A stretch of 64,000 nt of DNA from Cinclus cinclus (Eukaryota; Chordata; Aves; Passeriformes; Cinclidae): NCBI RefSeq assembly GCF_963662255.1, contig NC_085049.1, positions 23,344,142 through 23,408,141 of the forward strand. The letters are read 5' to 3'. A program made the translations under genes and the position numbers. The stretch's first letter is position 1, and the number at the start of each line of letters is the position of its first letter. Below the pieces are notes generated by a model, which was given only the letters and a program-made list of their open reading frames with translations, was not told where the DNA came from and did no database searches. Shown in pieces: positions 35,578 through 48,623 of this stretch.

Positions 35578-37959
35578 GCACACCTATTATCCATTATCAA
35601 TCCATTATTTTGTTCAGTTCTGTCATGCTAAGCAAATCTGGGGGCAAGACCTTCCCCCCAGAGTTCAAAGCACTTGTGTGTGAAGATCTCATTTCAGTGT
35701 ATCTCTGGTAATCCCTATGTTCCTGCCTCTCACAGTGATTGTCATATGAATTCAACTTTATCTATTTTGTACTCAATTGGAATGTTTTAACTATTAGAAG
35801 ATTCCATGAGGGTATCAGTGGTATCAGTCATGGCTTGTAGACCCTTTCTTTATGATGCTAAAGCCTAGAGCCACTGACACATTCTTTGGTAAACCATGTC
35901 GTGGTCTGCACTAGAACAGTCAGTCTGGTGTCTGACTGCTTTCCAGTGTTGAGATTAAACAAGAAATCTGGAGTTTGATAAGGTGTTATCTCTCCATCTG
36001 TTGTGTTGTAACCCCAGCCAGCAGCCACTCACTCACTCCCCACCTGCAGGATCAAGGAGAGAATGGGAAGGATGAAAGTGAGAAAACTCCTGAGTTGTGA
36101 TACAGAAGGTGAAAGTAAAAGCTGTGCAAGCAAAGCAAGGAATTAATTCACTGCTTGCTGTGGTTGGGCAGGTGTTCAGCCTTCCCAGACAAGCAGAATG
36201 ATGACTTGGGAAGTCCAATGCCATCACTCCAAACATCTTCCCTTCCTCCTTCTCCCCACTGTATGTTCCAGTCATGACGCCATAAGGTCAGGAATGTCCC
36301 TTTAGTCTGTTGGGGTCACCTGTCCCAGCTGTGTTTCCTCCCAGCCTCCCATGTACCCTCAGTCTCCTCAGCAGCCTGGCAGTAGGAAAAGCAGAAAAGG
36401 CCCTGACTCTGTGCAATCCCTGCTCAGCAGCAGCATCTCTGTGTTATCAGCCCTGTGTGCGGCACAAATCCAAACCACAGCCCTATTCCAGCCCCTGGGA
36501 AGGAAATTGTCTGTACCCCAGGCAAAACCACCTTGCCCTCCCTCTCCAGCAGCAAAATTTTAAGTCTATTCCCATGCCTGCCTCTACTGAGGTTTTTTTA
36601 ACCCTCCAGATTAATGATAGTCACTACAAAAGGTTAAATCTGGAAAGATGAGGAATCCCATGTTCAGGTCTCAAGATGAGATATTAAAAGACAGGGATCA
36701 CGCCCTTGGTATTTCCTCTTTCATCATGTTTTATGTGGAGGATCCTTTTTTGAGACCTCAGGAGAGAGTCATTACTGTTACTGGTTATAGAGGCCTCTGT
36801 TGTCCTGGGGCACAGAATAAGAATGTACTTAAAATTCTGTGCTCATAACATTTGTCCTTCAGAGTATTGACCCTAAACTACCCATAAATGCATTACTTTT
36901 ACATCGTTACTCTGGCCAGCTTCTTGTTTTTGCTCCATTTGTTTAATGAACATTTAATAATTCAAAAAGGAATCTGAGGATATGCACAGCACCAAGTGAA
37001 AACAATGGTGGCATTCCATTAATATCTGAATCACAATTCAGACCTTTCATAAACTAGAAAAATTGTCTACTTACCTTATTTATTTACCTTATTTATTGGT
37101 TTTCAGAAGTTTGTGAACTTCTCCTGCTTTGTCCCTTCAACCTTTGTGGTTTGTTATTTTGGGGTTGAAATGAAGGGCTTTGCACTTGGCAGGAAAAATG
37201 AGTTTGTCTTTAGAAGTCCTTTCAGTGTGGAGTGACCAATTACTGACTCCACATATTTTTGTTTCTTATTGGCTTGGCATTTCTGCTCTGCATTTTAAAT
37301 GCAATTTTTGCTTGCTTCGAAAAGGTGATGGGGTCCAGAAAACAAGGTGCTTGGGAAGAGCTTAGGGAATTTGAAGTGTGTTCAGCCTGATTTGCTTATA
37401 ACGATGGACAAGTAGAGTTCTTCAATCAGTAATTCTGTTGTTTTTCTTTTTTTTTTTTTTTAATTCGTCTTTTCTTTTTAGGCCTTTAGAGATTCCAGGC
37501 AATGTTGTTACAAAAACAATAACAAGCAATTTCTGCCCATAATCTGTGGGTCATGATGGTTCTAGAATAAAAACTTGTTCCCAAATCAATTCATTACACT
37601 CAAGAAATGAACTCTTGGCAGCCGTGTAGTCAGAATAAAAAAATATTCCCCATGACTTTCCGGTATCCCATTCTTGCTTGCTAGTTGTGTAAGTGACAAA
37701 GAAATGCCAATGCCATTTCTCTGAATAAGGACTTCTAAAGGGCTTTCTTGGAAAATAGCCTCATGCCATGTTGTTTGGTCTGGAATTAGAAATCTTAAAA
37801 ATTGGTGTCTCTGAAAACTTGGCAGCATGGGTTCCTTTTTTCTCTAGCAAAGAATTGCAGTGCAAGATTTAATGAAGAAGAATTAACCTGAAGTCACTTG
37901 TCGATCTGAGTTTTGCTGGTGAGTTGGTCACTAATGACAAACTGGTTCCGATGTTTCAG

Positions 37960-38070
37960 CACGGGAGGCGCCTGATGGTGGATCAGTGCACGACGTGTGA
38001 CTGCTTCCAGTCAGGCCCTCGGAAATACACCCTGAGGTGCACCAAACTGAACTGCCAGGCCTGCCCAGGG
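37960..38070 (+). CDS. VWF: VWF exon: C5 repeat, middle
   Basis: Residues 823-859. Encodes 'RRLMVDQCTTCDCFQ' and 'TLRCTKLNCQACPG', aligning with human KTVMIDVCTTCRCMV and LECRKTTCNPCPLG. It is a few codons shorter than the human segment between 'CTTC' and 'C-T-K', giving a small lineage difference in a surface loop. Donor 'gtgagt' at 38071. Confidence 0.96.
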
Positions 38071-41055
38071 GTGAGTGCCAGCACTGGGGACTCTGCTCAG
38101 GATCGTGTCTGATGAGAGTTGTGTTCTTCTATATGCACCAGTTTATGTATGGTACAACTCTGGGGCTTTTGGCCTCTCTTCAGGTTCTTCTGAGAAATCT
38201 TGGCTCTGTGTTCTTTCCATGAATTGGATGATTAACACCAAATCTGATCTAAATCCTCAGCATAGAAAAGATAACTTTACATGGTACTCAGCTCCACAGG
38301 CACACTTTGTTGTTTATTTTAGATGATTTACCCTTAGGGCAACATAATATTTGGCAAATAATTTGCAACAGGAAATGCTGAATCCCCTTTTCTACAGTGT
38401 TATCTGTACCTCCAGGGACTGGCATTTCAGCTCCATGTTTCAGGCCTTTCCTATGACTCTTCCAAATTGTCTAAAAGCTGGGCTCAGTAGCATTTGTTTG
38501 GTTCCCAGCCCATGCCTTTGGTGATTTGAAGTTATTGTCCCCATCAGTTCCCACTGGTTTTTGAAATCTTGGCTGCTGCTTTGGTGCAGTCACCTGCAAT
38601 GACTTTGGCTGAGAAAGCCAGAGGGATATAACTTCCAGTTTTGCTTCACTGACTGATTGTGTGACAGGATTGCTTGATTAGCTCTGCTCAGTTGTGGTGT
38701 TTTCTCTCTTAGCACCAATACCTTGAGTAGAAGGAGACTTAAGTGACTTGCAGAGGCTGGTTTGATCTCCCTGTGTCCGAAGAGCACAGACCAGTAGCTA
38801 TGTTTCACAGAAAAAAACTTAAATGCCTCTTTCTCTTCTTAATCCTTTTCCTGAATAGTGGATGGAGCCCAATGGGCCCAACCAAACCCAGGATGTGTGA
38901 AAGTGGTGGCCATGACACCCAAAATCCACATCCCTAACACAATCATGTGGGATTCCTGGCTGGTGTCCATGAGAGACATACACTAACAGGGCCCCTGGAA
39001 CAGAGAGGGGCAGAGTTTTAGATGAGTCCAATCTCCCATCCTGAAGTAGAGCTGGAAAAGACTGGAAATGTAGTTAAGTTTCTGTAGAGAGTAAGCTCTA
39101 CCAATAAAAAACAAAAAACAAGACTACAGGTTTGAATTATTTCCTGCAACCCTTTTTCTTGAATAATTGTTATCAGTGTCCCAGATGGCATGTTATGAGT
39201 AGAAAAAAGATGTTGTAACTTCCAAATGACATCCAGGGACAGGTCAGTGGTTAGGACAACACAAGACCAGCTGGTTTCATGTGGAGAATGCCGCTCGATA
39301 AGTCATAAGTGTTCCACTTGTCACCTGGGCCATCAAAATGGCCTTGACCCCTTTTATTTGGTGGTGTGGATGTAGACTGTTAACAAAAGGACAATCTGGT
39401 TTACTTTTTGTGCTTCTAAACCCTAATATCACCCACCCCTCCTGTAAGGTTTGATTATTTTTATAGGCTTCTGAAGGGAAAATAAATGGCCAAGCCCAAT
39501 ACTGAGCATCTTTCTCAAAATATAACTTCCACAAAATATAACCTGGCAGATCCATGAAAAGAACCCAAACAGATACACCAGAATTTGTGTATTTGTGGCC
39601 AGGGACATGTGTACATGCATATGTTCCCACACAAAGATACACAAACATCCATTCTTGCTGCTCAATGAAAGGACCTAGCTCTAGAAATTAAAGGAAGAGG
39701 AGTCAATAAAATACATGATTAAAAAAATAGGGAAACATTCCTCTCCTGCTTCTTTCACCACCCACACATTTCCCAAACAGCTCCTTTCCCCCATGTGACC
39801 CAAAAGTAGAGACTAGACAGAAAACCCTGAATAAAGGGCCATTTCCAGTTGGGCTTATTAAGGACTGTGAACTTGTGTTTGGGAGATGTGCATCTACCCA
39901 AGGGAAGTTGCAGGTCTAGGAGTATATATCCTTTTCTAGCCATTGTAATGCATTTGTGGAGCTTGAGGGGGAAAAAAAATCAAATAGGATACAGAATGTC
40001 TTCATTCCCCTAAGGGCAGTGGGATTCACACACTTCACAGGATCTTTCCTGTCTCAAACCTTTGACTTCATGGTATGCCCAGATTAAAAGCAATTCCTTG
40101 CTAATGGATAAAACTTAAGAGTAGAGATGGGCTAAGAGTACCAATTATCTCAGGAGCACCTGCTTTCTCCTGGATGCTGAAGTTGTGTAAGGAAAAGCAC
40201 TGGCAATTGAAGTGCAGCCAGCTCCAGGATATTCTGCTCAGGAGGGTCATTCTCTGGTCATTTTATGACCTGCTTTAGGTGCTTATGTTTTTGCTAATAT
40301 AACATATACCTAAATATATATGTAATATATACCTAAATAAGAATGAACTATATTTCCCCCACAATGATTTAATAGTAACCCCCACCTCCCCAAATTCTCT
40401 TTCTATAAAAAAAACCACATATGGATAACATGTATGCCTTCACTGAACCAGAAAGTGTTTGTTTTCTTAAAAATGTTCATCTCATCATAAGCAGCTGTTG
40501 GTTATCTGGAGCAGCTGGGAATGTTACTGTGGGACACTTCATGTGTTAGCTCAGTTCCTTTCTGCTTGGTTTGGTTTTTTCCTTTCCCTTATCCACTCTA
40601 TACCTTTCTGCCTCTCCACTTAGTGCTGCTCATTCATCCATGCTCTTTTTCCTGCCACTGTTTTACCCTTCAATTCTGTTTGTGAGGGTCCAATATTCTA
40701 CTTTTCTTTCATTCTCTCCTTTTTCCTTTTGTTATATTGTACCTTCTCTGATGCTCTTTTATTCTCTTGTATTATCAAGCCATTTTCTTTTTCTTTCTAT
40801 AATCTAAATTTTCCAGCTTAACCTTGTTCTGCTCATTCCCTGCCCAATGCTTACTGGATATTTTGCCCTTTTCTCTCCAGTTTCAGCACTTCCAACCACT
40901 TTTCCATGTCACACTGTGTAGAATTAATTGGTTTTACTGAGAAGCTTTTTTCAGGCTATAATTTTGTCCACTGATTTTTTTTTTTAAAACTTCTTAAATA
41001 TAGGATATATTCTTAAAACAAAATAAACCCAGAAAAAATGTCCTTCACCTTCTAG
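38071..41055 (+). other. VWF: VWF intron
   Basis: 2985 bp. No repeat family recognised. A pyrimidine-rich stretch runs about 40560-40800. Acceptor 'ttcaccttctag' ends at 41055. Confidence 0.85.
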
Positions 41056-41154
41056 AACTACAGAAGGCAGGAAATCCCTGGCTCTTGCTGTGGAAAATGT
41101 GTGCCAACTTCATGTAGCATCAGGCTGAGAGATGGAAGTGTTCAATATCTTCAG
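41056..41154 (+). CDS. VWF: VWF exon: end of C5, start of C6
   Basis: Residues 860-892. Encodes 'IPGSCCGKCVPTSCSIRL', aligning with human NTGECCGRCLPTACTIQL, then 'RDGSVQYLQ', matching RGGQIMTLK. Donor 'gtaagc' at 41155; phase 0 on both sides. Confidence 0.96.
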
Positions 41155-41513
41155 GTAAGCTTTAAGCACTCTTTCTTTTGTTTTGTGAGTAAATGTAAAT
41201 GTATCATCAACTTTTGTTGAACCCCAGGGAAGTGCATTTTTTTTCCTTTTTGATTAGGTAGCATGGTATTACCAGTGTTTTTTGTATCTCAGAATAATTG
41301 ATCAAATAAGTTAGTTTTATTTTGTAAATGAAAAAAATAGGAGACTTCATACCACAGTGCAAAATTCTAGAGGGGCATTCTAGGTTCAGGAATGTTATCA
41401 AGGAACGTTAACGGGAATATGACCTCAAACAGGTGTTTAGAGGAAATGAAAACCCTCATTTTAAATGTAAAATAGTTAAGCTGAAAATGTGAATTTTGAG
41501 AACATTTTCCAGC

Positions 41514-41650
41514 ATAGAATCATAGAATATATTGGGTTGGAAGGGACCGCAAAGATCATCTTGTCCCAATGCCTTGCCATGGGCAGGGACACCTTCCAGT
41601 AGAGCAGGTTGCTCAGAGCCCCATCTAGCCTGGCCTTAATGCATGATATG
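41514..41650 (-). repeat. CR1 LINE 3' fragment, reverse
   Basis: Begins 'agaatcatagaatat', then 'ttgggttggaagggacc', 'aagatcatcttgtcccaatg', 'ccatgggcagggacacctt' and 'gagccccatctagcctgg', i.e. a CR1 3' end read on the minus strand. Confidence 0.92.
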
Positions 41651-41734
41651 TTCTTAAACAGGACTGGATATTTTTTTAGTTAAAAACATCCTCTGTTGCA
41701 AGGGACAGCATCTAAAATTTTATTTTATTCTATT

Positions 41735-42165
41735 CCGGTGAGAAGTCTTTGATGTGGAAGAGCCACAAAGCTGGGGAAGGGTCCTGAGCACAAGGAGCAG
41801 CTGGGGGGGCTCAGCCTGGAGAAAAGGAGGCTCAGGGGGGACCTTGTGGCTCTGCACAACTCCCTGACAGGAGGGGACAGCTGGGGGGGGTCAGGCTCTG
41901 CACCCAGGAAACAGGGACAGAACAAGAGGAAACATCCTCGAGCTGTGCCAGGGGAGGTTTAGATTGGCTATTAAATTTTTTCTTCTCTGGAAGGATTGTC
42001 CAGCTTTGGCACAGCCTGCCCAGGGCAGTGGTTGAGCCACCAGCCCTGGAGGGATTTTAAAAATGTGTGGATGTGGTTTTGTGGTGGACTTGGTTGACAG
42101 TGGGAGGTTAATGGCTGGAGTTGTACTTAAGAGTTTATTCCAACCTAAATGATTTGGTGAGGGGA
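41735..42165 (+). repeat. CR1 LINE fragment, third subfamily
   Basis: 'ctcagcctggagaaaaggag', 'ggggggaccttgtggctctg', 'ctccctgacaggaggggac', 'cctcgagctgtgccagggg', 'gcacagcctgcccagggcag', ending 'ttccaacctaaatgatttgg'. Distinct from the other CR1 types here. Confidence 0.9.
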
Positions 42166-42488
42166 TGGGGGGTGTGGTTTTATATACATTTTCTAAAGAA
42201 GTTCCCAACTCATCCAGAAGGTAAATAATTGTAGATAGGTCTCTGTAAAAGACAGGTCATAGGTCAGACCCCCAAATCTCTCACTTAGAGAAGTTTTTTT
42301 CTTAAGTTAATGGAAATTTCTTCCCTCTTAAGAGCTGAAAAAGGTCAGGTTTTGGAAGTCTGGGCAGAGCTGTGATCAATATGGCTATGGAATTAAACAG
42401 AAGATAATGACTTTGTTGATAAACATCCTGAAAACTTCCTGTCCCCTGTTGTTTCTGTGTAAAGCTAACAGCCCTGCAATCTTTCCAG

Positions 42489-42617
42489 GCAAACACATCC
42501 CTTCAGGATGGCTGTGACAGTCACTCCTGTAGAGTAAATGAGAGAGGGGAATTTATCTGGGAAAGGAGAATCACTGGCTGTCCTCCATTTGATGCCAGAA
42601 GATGCTTGGCTGAAGGA
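42489..42617 (+). CDS. VWF: VWF exon: C6 repeat, first part
   Basis: Residues 893-935, 43 codons as in human. Encodes 'SLQDGCDSHSCRVNERGEF' and 'TGCPPFDARRCLAEG', aligning with human TLQDGCDTHFCKVNERGEY and TGCPPFDEHKCLAEG. Donor 'gtaagt' at 42618. Confidence 0.97.
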
Positions 42618-44227
42618 GTAAGTAGTGAAATGGGTCCTGTTTCCAGCTTTCCTAATGGACTGTCATGTGTCCGGTACCTTCTGTGCCCTGGGTGGGAAAC
42701 CCCAACCCTCTCTCAGCACCTTGGCTAAACTGGATTGGAACTTTCTCTAAAATTCTGGAAGATGTAGGTTTTCTCTGTTTTAAAATATAAGCTGGCTTTT
42801 TGTGGAACTGTGCTGACTTCTGAACATAATTCTGTTATGAATATGAAGCTGAATATTTGAAGTATCAAACATTTGCAAGTGGTTCTTCTAACAATGTTCC
42901 CAGTTTGGGATCTAGAGCAAAACTGTGTGGAAAATGACACAAACTGAGAAATATGCATATGAAATGTTAAGATATTTTTTCTCTGCCATGATGTGAGGTT
43001 AGGGAAAGAAATTTTCACGCTGCTGTGGGAAGATCAAACTTCCAAGAATTGCAGTTGTTTAGCAGGAATGAAAACCCTGCACAAAGTATCCACCCATCTT
43101 TCTTGTGATTTGAGGTTAATTAGACACTGAGGAGCAGAGGGAGAAGTGTGTAGCACATGGGGCCCTGCTCTAGCTTATCTGTCAGGTTTTAGACATCTTA
43201 CAGGTGTTTATATCCACCTGTTCCCATTTTCTTGGGCATGGCAGGAGGCAGAGAACCTTTAATAAAGCTTGTGGCCAGACCACTCAGATCATACACATTA
43301 AGAAATGGAGGATTTGTTATTTATAATGTGGGAAAAATAAAACTCCAATAGGGCATTTCTTACTTTGTGAAATTATAATGCATAGTTTTGTTGTTTAAAC
43401 AAAGATTTAGAAAAAAATGCAGCATTTTATTACAGGTTTGGGGTTATTATCATATTCAAGTGACATTAATGGAAAATTGGTGAAAAACAGTTTATTTTTT
43501 AAACAGAATTTCTCAAACTGCATTTATTCTTCTCCTATCCCCCCAAAATAGAACTATTTCAGCTATCATGTTAGTGGTTTTCACCTTGTTGCAGATCAAA
43601 ATTTTAGGTTTTTTAATTTAAAAAATTTTAAAAAATTAAAAAATTTAAAATCTAAACCTTTGCACATGAGCTCAGAAGTTTAGTGCAACAATGGCACCAC
43701 CCTGCAGTGTAAATATTTCCCTGCTTTGCCTTTCCACTATAGTTTTTCAATAATTTGCACCATATATACATTTCTGAGAGTTATTTTCTGGATGGTAGCA
43801 ATGAAGCAAGAAACATCAAGTTTCATGGCATTTAAAACTTACTTGATAGATGTGATATTTCTTAAATTGATATGAGACTTGAATGCTACTGGTTTTATCC
43901 TTCTGGTTTCCTGGAATTTATTTGTATTTAATGTCTTTATTTTAGAAAGCTCCTAATAGAAAGTGAGAGCAATATTTTCAGGTGTTGAACTTGCTAATAA
44001 GTCCATCACTTCCAATTAGTTACCAGAAAATACCATCAAAAGTTCAAAATCTTAAAATTAATAAAGAGAAGATTATGAATTTAGATTTATGATTTTGTAT
44101 AATATAGAAATTCAGGTTTTTCTTTCTTTTTCCCTAATACCCTGCTTTATGCATCTTCTTTCAGCAGAACAGAAGTGTATCACTTGTGCCAAAATTTGAG
44201 TTTTCTGTTTTTTTTATATAATTTTAG
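42618..44227 (+). other. VWF: VWF intron
   Basis: 1610 bp, A/T-rich, with a self-complementary A/T stretch near 43612-43652. Acceptor 'tataattttag' ends at 44227. Confidence 0.85.
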
Positions 44228-44267
44228 GGCAGAATTGCAAAAATTGGCAACACTTGCTGTGACACAT
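44228..44267 (+). CDS. VWF: VWF exon, 40 nt: end of C6
   Basis: Residues 936-948 plus 1 nt. Encodes 'GRIAKIGNTCCDT', aligning with human GKIMKIPGTCCDT. Flanked by 'attttag' and 'gtaagt'. Identified by phase and homology. Confidence 0.94.
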
Positions 44268-47063
44268 GTAAGTAAATAATCCAAAAATCTTGTATGGAGA
44301 AGGCAGAGCATGTAAGTACCTACATTTCCTATGATATGAAGTGTAATGAAACAGAGCTTAGCAATGTGGTTATAATAAACCATCAAAGAAGCCCACCCTC
44401 TGACTGGGATGCTGCTGTCATGTTTTGTCATCTAGAACACGTGTTTTGACAGTATTCCCAAGTGCTTAGAAAGAAATAGATACTCTCCACATTTTATGCA
44501 GATGTTAATTATGAATGTTTTATTTTACTGTTCATCTGGTGATCACAGGGATGGTCCTGCACAGACAAGTCACATAACCTGATACTACTGAATATGTGAG
44601 GAAAACACTTCATGAATAATCAATCAACTTAAAATTAATTAATAAAAAAAGCCCAACCCTGGTGAGAGTCATGTTTTTTGATAACATATTAACTAAAAAT
44701 GGTAGGGGGAATGCATTCCTATGGAACCTCCTGACTGCTGCTTAAATTTGTCAGTTTAGGGGTCAATCCTGCAACTCTTAATTTCATGCATCTTTGTGTG
44801 GATAATCCAAATGTCAGTCAGGCTGTGAGAGTGGGAAGGGTTTGCTTACATAAGGAAGGATTGCAGGGTTGGGTTCTCATTTCTAAATGAATCTCTGATG
44901 CATTTGTGAGCAGATAACCTCTCAGTTTTCTCCTCTGTAGTAAAGAATAATACTTTAGCTTATATAAAATTAAAAAAAATAACAAAAGTTTGAAATTCTC
45001 TTTTAAAGTCAAACTAACAACATCTTGTCTGTGTTATGTCTTTTAATTTTCTTATTTTTGCTATGCATGTGCTCATAAATAAAAGATGGCCAGCATAGCA
45101 GCCCATCACCACATTGGCACAGGAGCTGCTGCAATAATACCCCTGATGAAGGATGGTAACTCCTAGAGAGTTTGCAGCCTTTGCCTGTCTGGATAATCAC
45201 TGAACTCTGGCTTGAGTGATAGAAGTGAGAAAGCTATTCAGAGACTGTCATCAAATGGAACAAACATGTAATTCAGTTAAGGGAGCTTTAATCCACCAGG
45301 CCACAAGTAAGGAATATTCAAAATTATTTATTAACAGAAGCAGATTTTGAGATTTAAAAGACAGGGTGGTGGAAGGCTCTACTAATTGCGAGTGAGTGCC
45401 AATCACTGTAATTGAGGAGAAACTAGTTCCAAATGAGCACAGACCCATGCATAGATTTATTTAACAGTCATTTAAAAGTGATACGTCCCTGCAGCAGCAA
45501 AGGAAAACTGACCTAAGTGATGTACTGCATGCCTAATACCTCCCATATTAGATGGACCTTCAAATCATTATCCCCAGTGATGAAGTTTGGCCTGGATGTA
45601 GCTCAGTTTCTCATGGACATAGATTACATTATCTTCCAAGGTCTTGAGAGAGTCTGTCTTTTAGATGTCTCTGTGCCATATAGAGCTGAGCAAAGAACTT
45701 GTTCCCTCAAGTCCAGGCTGATGCCTTTGATCAGCAGAGTCTACAAGTCCTTGGACAAAGGAGCTGGTTGAGGAGCCAGTTTCCTTTTCTATGTTATGCC
45801 TTCACAACTGGAGTTTTTTAGTGTGTCTGAGGACATTGTTCCAGCTTTTAAGTTTGTGGGAGCACACAAGTGAACAGGTCTTATTTTCTCATGGGATTTT
45901 TGTGGTATTAACCACAGGACTTGATAATTGGCAAAGGATATTCCTTATTTTCCTGCTTAACAAAGGAGTTGCATCTCTGCTTCTTGCCTCTTTTCTCTGT
46001 TCTCAATCTCTTGTTAAGTTACAAACACTTGCCTTTGCAGAGGAGGCACAGTCAACAAAAAAAGTAAATAACAGAGGTAAAGGAACTAGAGAACAAGTTG
46101 GATAAGTCATGATCAAAAAGGGGATGGAACTGTGTTGAGGCTGATGAGGCTTTTTTTTGTGCTTTTCAATTGTGTGAACACAACTATCCTTTCAGGTGGG
46201 CAATTCTTATAAATGAGTGATGAAATCGTTAAAAGAGAAAGGGCATTTCCAACCCTGGAACCAGAAAGGAGCTGCATTTTTTTTAAATGAAATTTAAGGT
46301 TGTAGCAAGGCACAGAGTTAATTTGGTACCAACATTCCAATGGGAAGCTGTGTTTGCTGCTAAGAAAAAGTATACCTTTGTCTTCTCTTTGTGTATGTAC
46401 TTAGTTGTGCAGTTGCCCTGCTGAATTCCTTCAACATTCTGAAATGCTTTTGTGTTGTACCTAAAAATGAGCCCAATATTCTGTTAAACATGGAAATTTC
46501 ATTGAGTAGCTAGAAATGGGTATGACTAGGAGCCTTTCTTTTCACAGAGATGTAAAACTATAGTAATACTACATAGGGTTGGTGTTGTCTGTACACAAAA
46601 TAGTCACTGAAGGAAAGCACTGGCTCCTTCACAGGTCTCTTGATGCAGATCAAAACATGCAGGAGTTCAGAAGAAAATATTCTGGATTTGTTTATATTTG
46701 AGTATATAAATGATTAGGTTCTTTCTGAAAGTGGGGGAACAGAGTCCCTGGTGGTTACCAGAGTTAACAGGAGAGTTGTCAAAGACCAGAGAAGAAGTTG
46801 GTGTTAGATGGCCGAGGCGAACAAGACAGTCAATTAAAAGAAACATGAGGGAGACCCTCCTCTAGTGGAATTTTAGGGCCGTAGTGTGAAATAGTCATAC
46901 AACTATACATTAGTTACTCTAAGGAGACACTCCCAGCTAGGGATTGTACCAGGAATAACATTTCACTGGCAGCAATTTCAGGAGTAAAGGGAAGTGAGCT
47001 ACAAGAAGTAATTGTCAGCAATGTCAAAAACTTTTTTTCTGTTTTCTTTTTTTTACTTGGTAG
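44268..47063 (+). other. VWF: VWF intron
   Basis: 2796 bp. No recognised repeat or exon. Acceptor 'tttttacttggtag' ends at 47063. Confidence 0.85.
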
Positions 47064-47161
47064 GTGTGGAGGTGGAATGTCATCCCGTAAGTACCAGACT
47101 GCAGTATGGGAATATCAATGGATGTGTGGCTGAAAAAGAGGTGCCCATTTCTCATTGTGAG
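47064..47161 (+). CDS. VWF: VWF exon: start of cystine-knot (CK) domain
   Basis: Residues 949 (split Cys) to 981. Encodes 'CVEVECHPVSTRLQYGNING' and 'VPISHCE', aligning with human [20 protein letters not shown] and VDIHYCQ. It carries the first three knot cysteines. The CK domain drives tail-to-tail dimerisation of pro-VWF in the endoplasmic reticulum. Donor 'gtaaat' at 47162. Confidence 0.96.
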
Positions 47162-48623
47162 GTAAATAGTAAAAATCAACACCCCTCTGCCCCAACACCT
47201 CCCCTTTCTCTTTCCCAAAAGTAAACCTTTTCCTCTCCCATGGTTTCACTTCAGTAAGTGGAGTATCAGTTTCTCATTGATTGACTTGGTGTTAACCTCA
47301 TTGACACTTATTTCCTGAAGTAATTTGGTGATGCTGAATTTTCCCTAGTCAAACCAGCATGAAAAAAGGCATGCGTTAGACACAAAGGCTTCATTTATCC
47401 CACATTTATCTTGCAGAAATTAATGACTCTGAAGTAGCTCTGTTAGGATTTTGTACATAAAAAATAAAAGGAATATTTATCTTCTTCACAATGTGAAGCT
47501 GATTTTCAGCTCTGAGTCTGTAGTTAAGCACTGAGCCTCTGAGTTGATTAGGGGAATTAAAATAGCTATTTAGATAAATGACATTTTAAAAGGCCTTTAA
47601 ACCTGAGTGCCAAGATTTGACTTACGTGCCCTATAAGCTCTGGGATTCCTCCCTATAAGCTCTGGGATTCCTCTATTAGCCTTGGCACCAAGCTGTTGTG
47701 TTCTACATGTCTTGTGTCTTCCATAATCAGATTAAAAGTTTAATTTCCTGCCCATCACTGCTTACACCTTATATGGCAACTTCCTTTGAAAACAGGAACA
47801 TAACCTCTCTTCTGGATGTTCCCATCTCTGTTCTTTCAAAGATAACCACACCACATACAAGGATTTTAATCCACCCTTGTATGCAATCCAAGTTATGGCA
47901 TAAGTAATAATTCTTGACCTCTTGTCCTGTCTATAAAGTAAATGGTCATTAGTCATAAAGTCATGAGTATTGATGTTCTTCTCCTGCAGAAGTCCAGATT
48001 TTATATTGGGAATAAACAGTATTAACTACATGTTTTTTCTAAAGTCCTCCCTGATAATAATAGGATATTTTAATTTAATTAGACTGGGAAATAAGAGCAC
48101 AAAGCCACCAAAGGAAATGGACTATGACAGAGTCTTATGTGGGACTGCTTGTTTTTACATCATGAAGACTTATAGCTACAGGCACTGACAGCTTGATCTA
48201 AATTAGTTAAGTGGCCAGACAAGCAGAACAAGAAAAAATAACACCTGTAGGACAACAGTGGGTGTGTGGGTTGAAGAATTTGGGCTAAAGCACTTTCTGA
48301 ATGCATGATAACCACATTTGCTCAGAAGCCAGCACCATAGCTCTGGACATTCCCTATGAGATTTTAAATTCTGGGCTTTTTTTTTTGTGTGTGCGTGAGC
48401 AGTTTCTTCATCTCTCCTTTGCTCTGCTTATGTTCATAAGAAGTTACTCTTTGAGCAGCACCCCAGTTTATGCTGGGGTCAGGCTCTGTTTCTGAGTTCA
48501 TATTTTATAGCAGAGCACAGAAGCTGGACAAAGTCACCCATGGATATTTTGAAGGAAAGAACGAGGATTATGAGTGCAATGAGGCTCTGTTCTAACTTCA
48601 ACTCTCTTCTTTTTTCCATTAAG
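47162..48623 (+). other. VWF: Last VWF intron
   Basis: 1462 bp. Contains a perfect 22-bp tandem duplication at 47629-47672. Acceptor 'tttttccattaag' ends at 48623. Confidence 0.87.
47629..47672. repeat. Perfect 22-bp tandem duplication
   Basis: The unit begins 'ccctataagctctgggatt' and ends 'cct'. Two identical copies are back to back (47629-47650 and 47651-47672). Confidence 0.96.

Larger units (their letters stand above)
33274..37959 (+). other. VWF: VWF intron (4.7 kb)
   Basis: 4686 bp. Holds AT-rich low complexity near 34557-34643, a perfect 15-bp inverted repeat at 35544-35577, a short 'taccttatttat' duplication (about 37073-37099) and T-rich sequence near 37440-37470. A few open frames around 36300-36650 look like chance. 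Acceptor 'gatgtttcag' ends at 37959. Confidence 0.85.
41155..42488 (+). other. VWF: VWF intron with two CR1 copies
   Basis: 1334 bp. Nearly half is CR1: a reverse fragment at 41514-41650 and a forward fragment at 41735-42165. Acceptor 'caatctttccag' ends at 42488. Confidence 0.9.

Noticed and set aside
36310..36651. 113-codon ORF with Pro/Ser-rich content
   Set aside because: No homology recognised, no flanking splice pattern, lies within a VWF intron; most likely chance.
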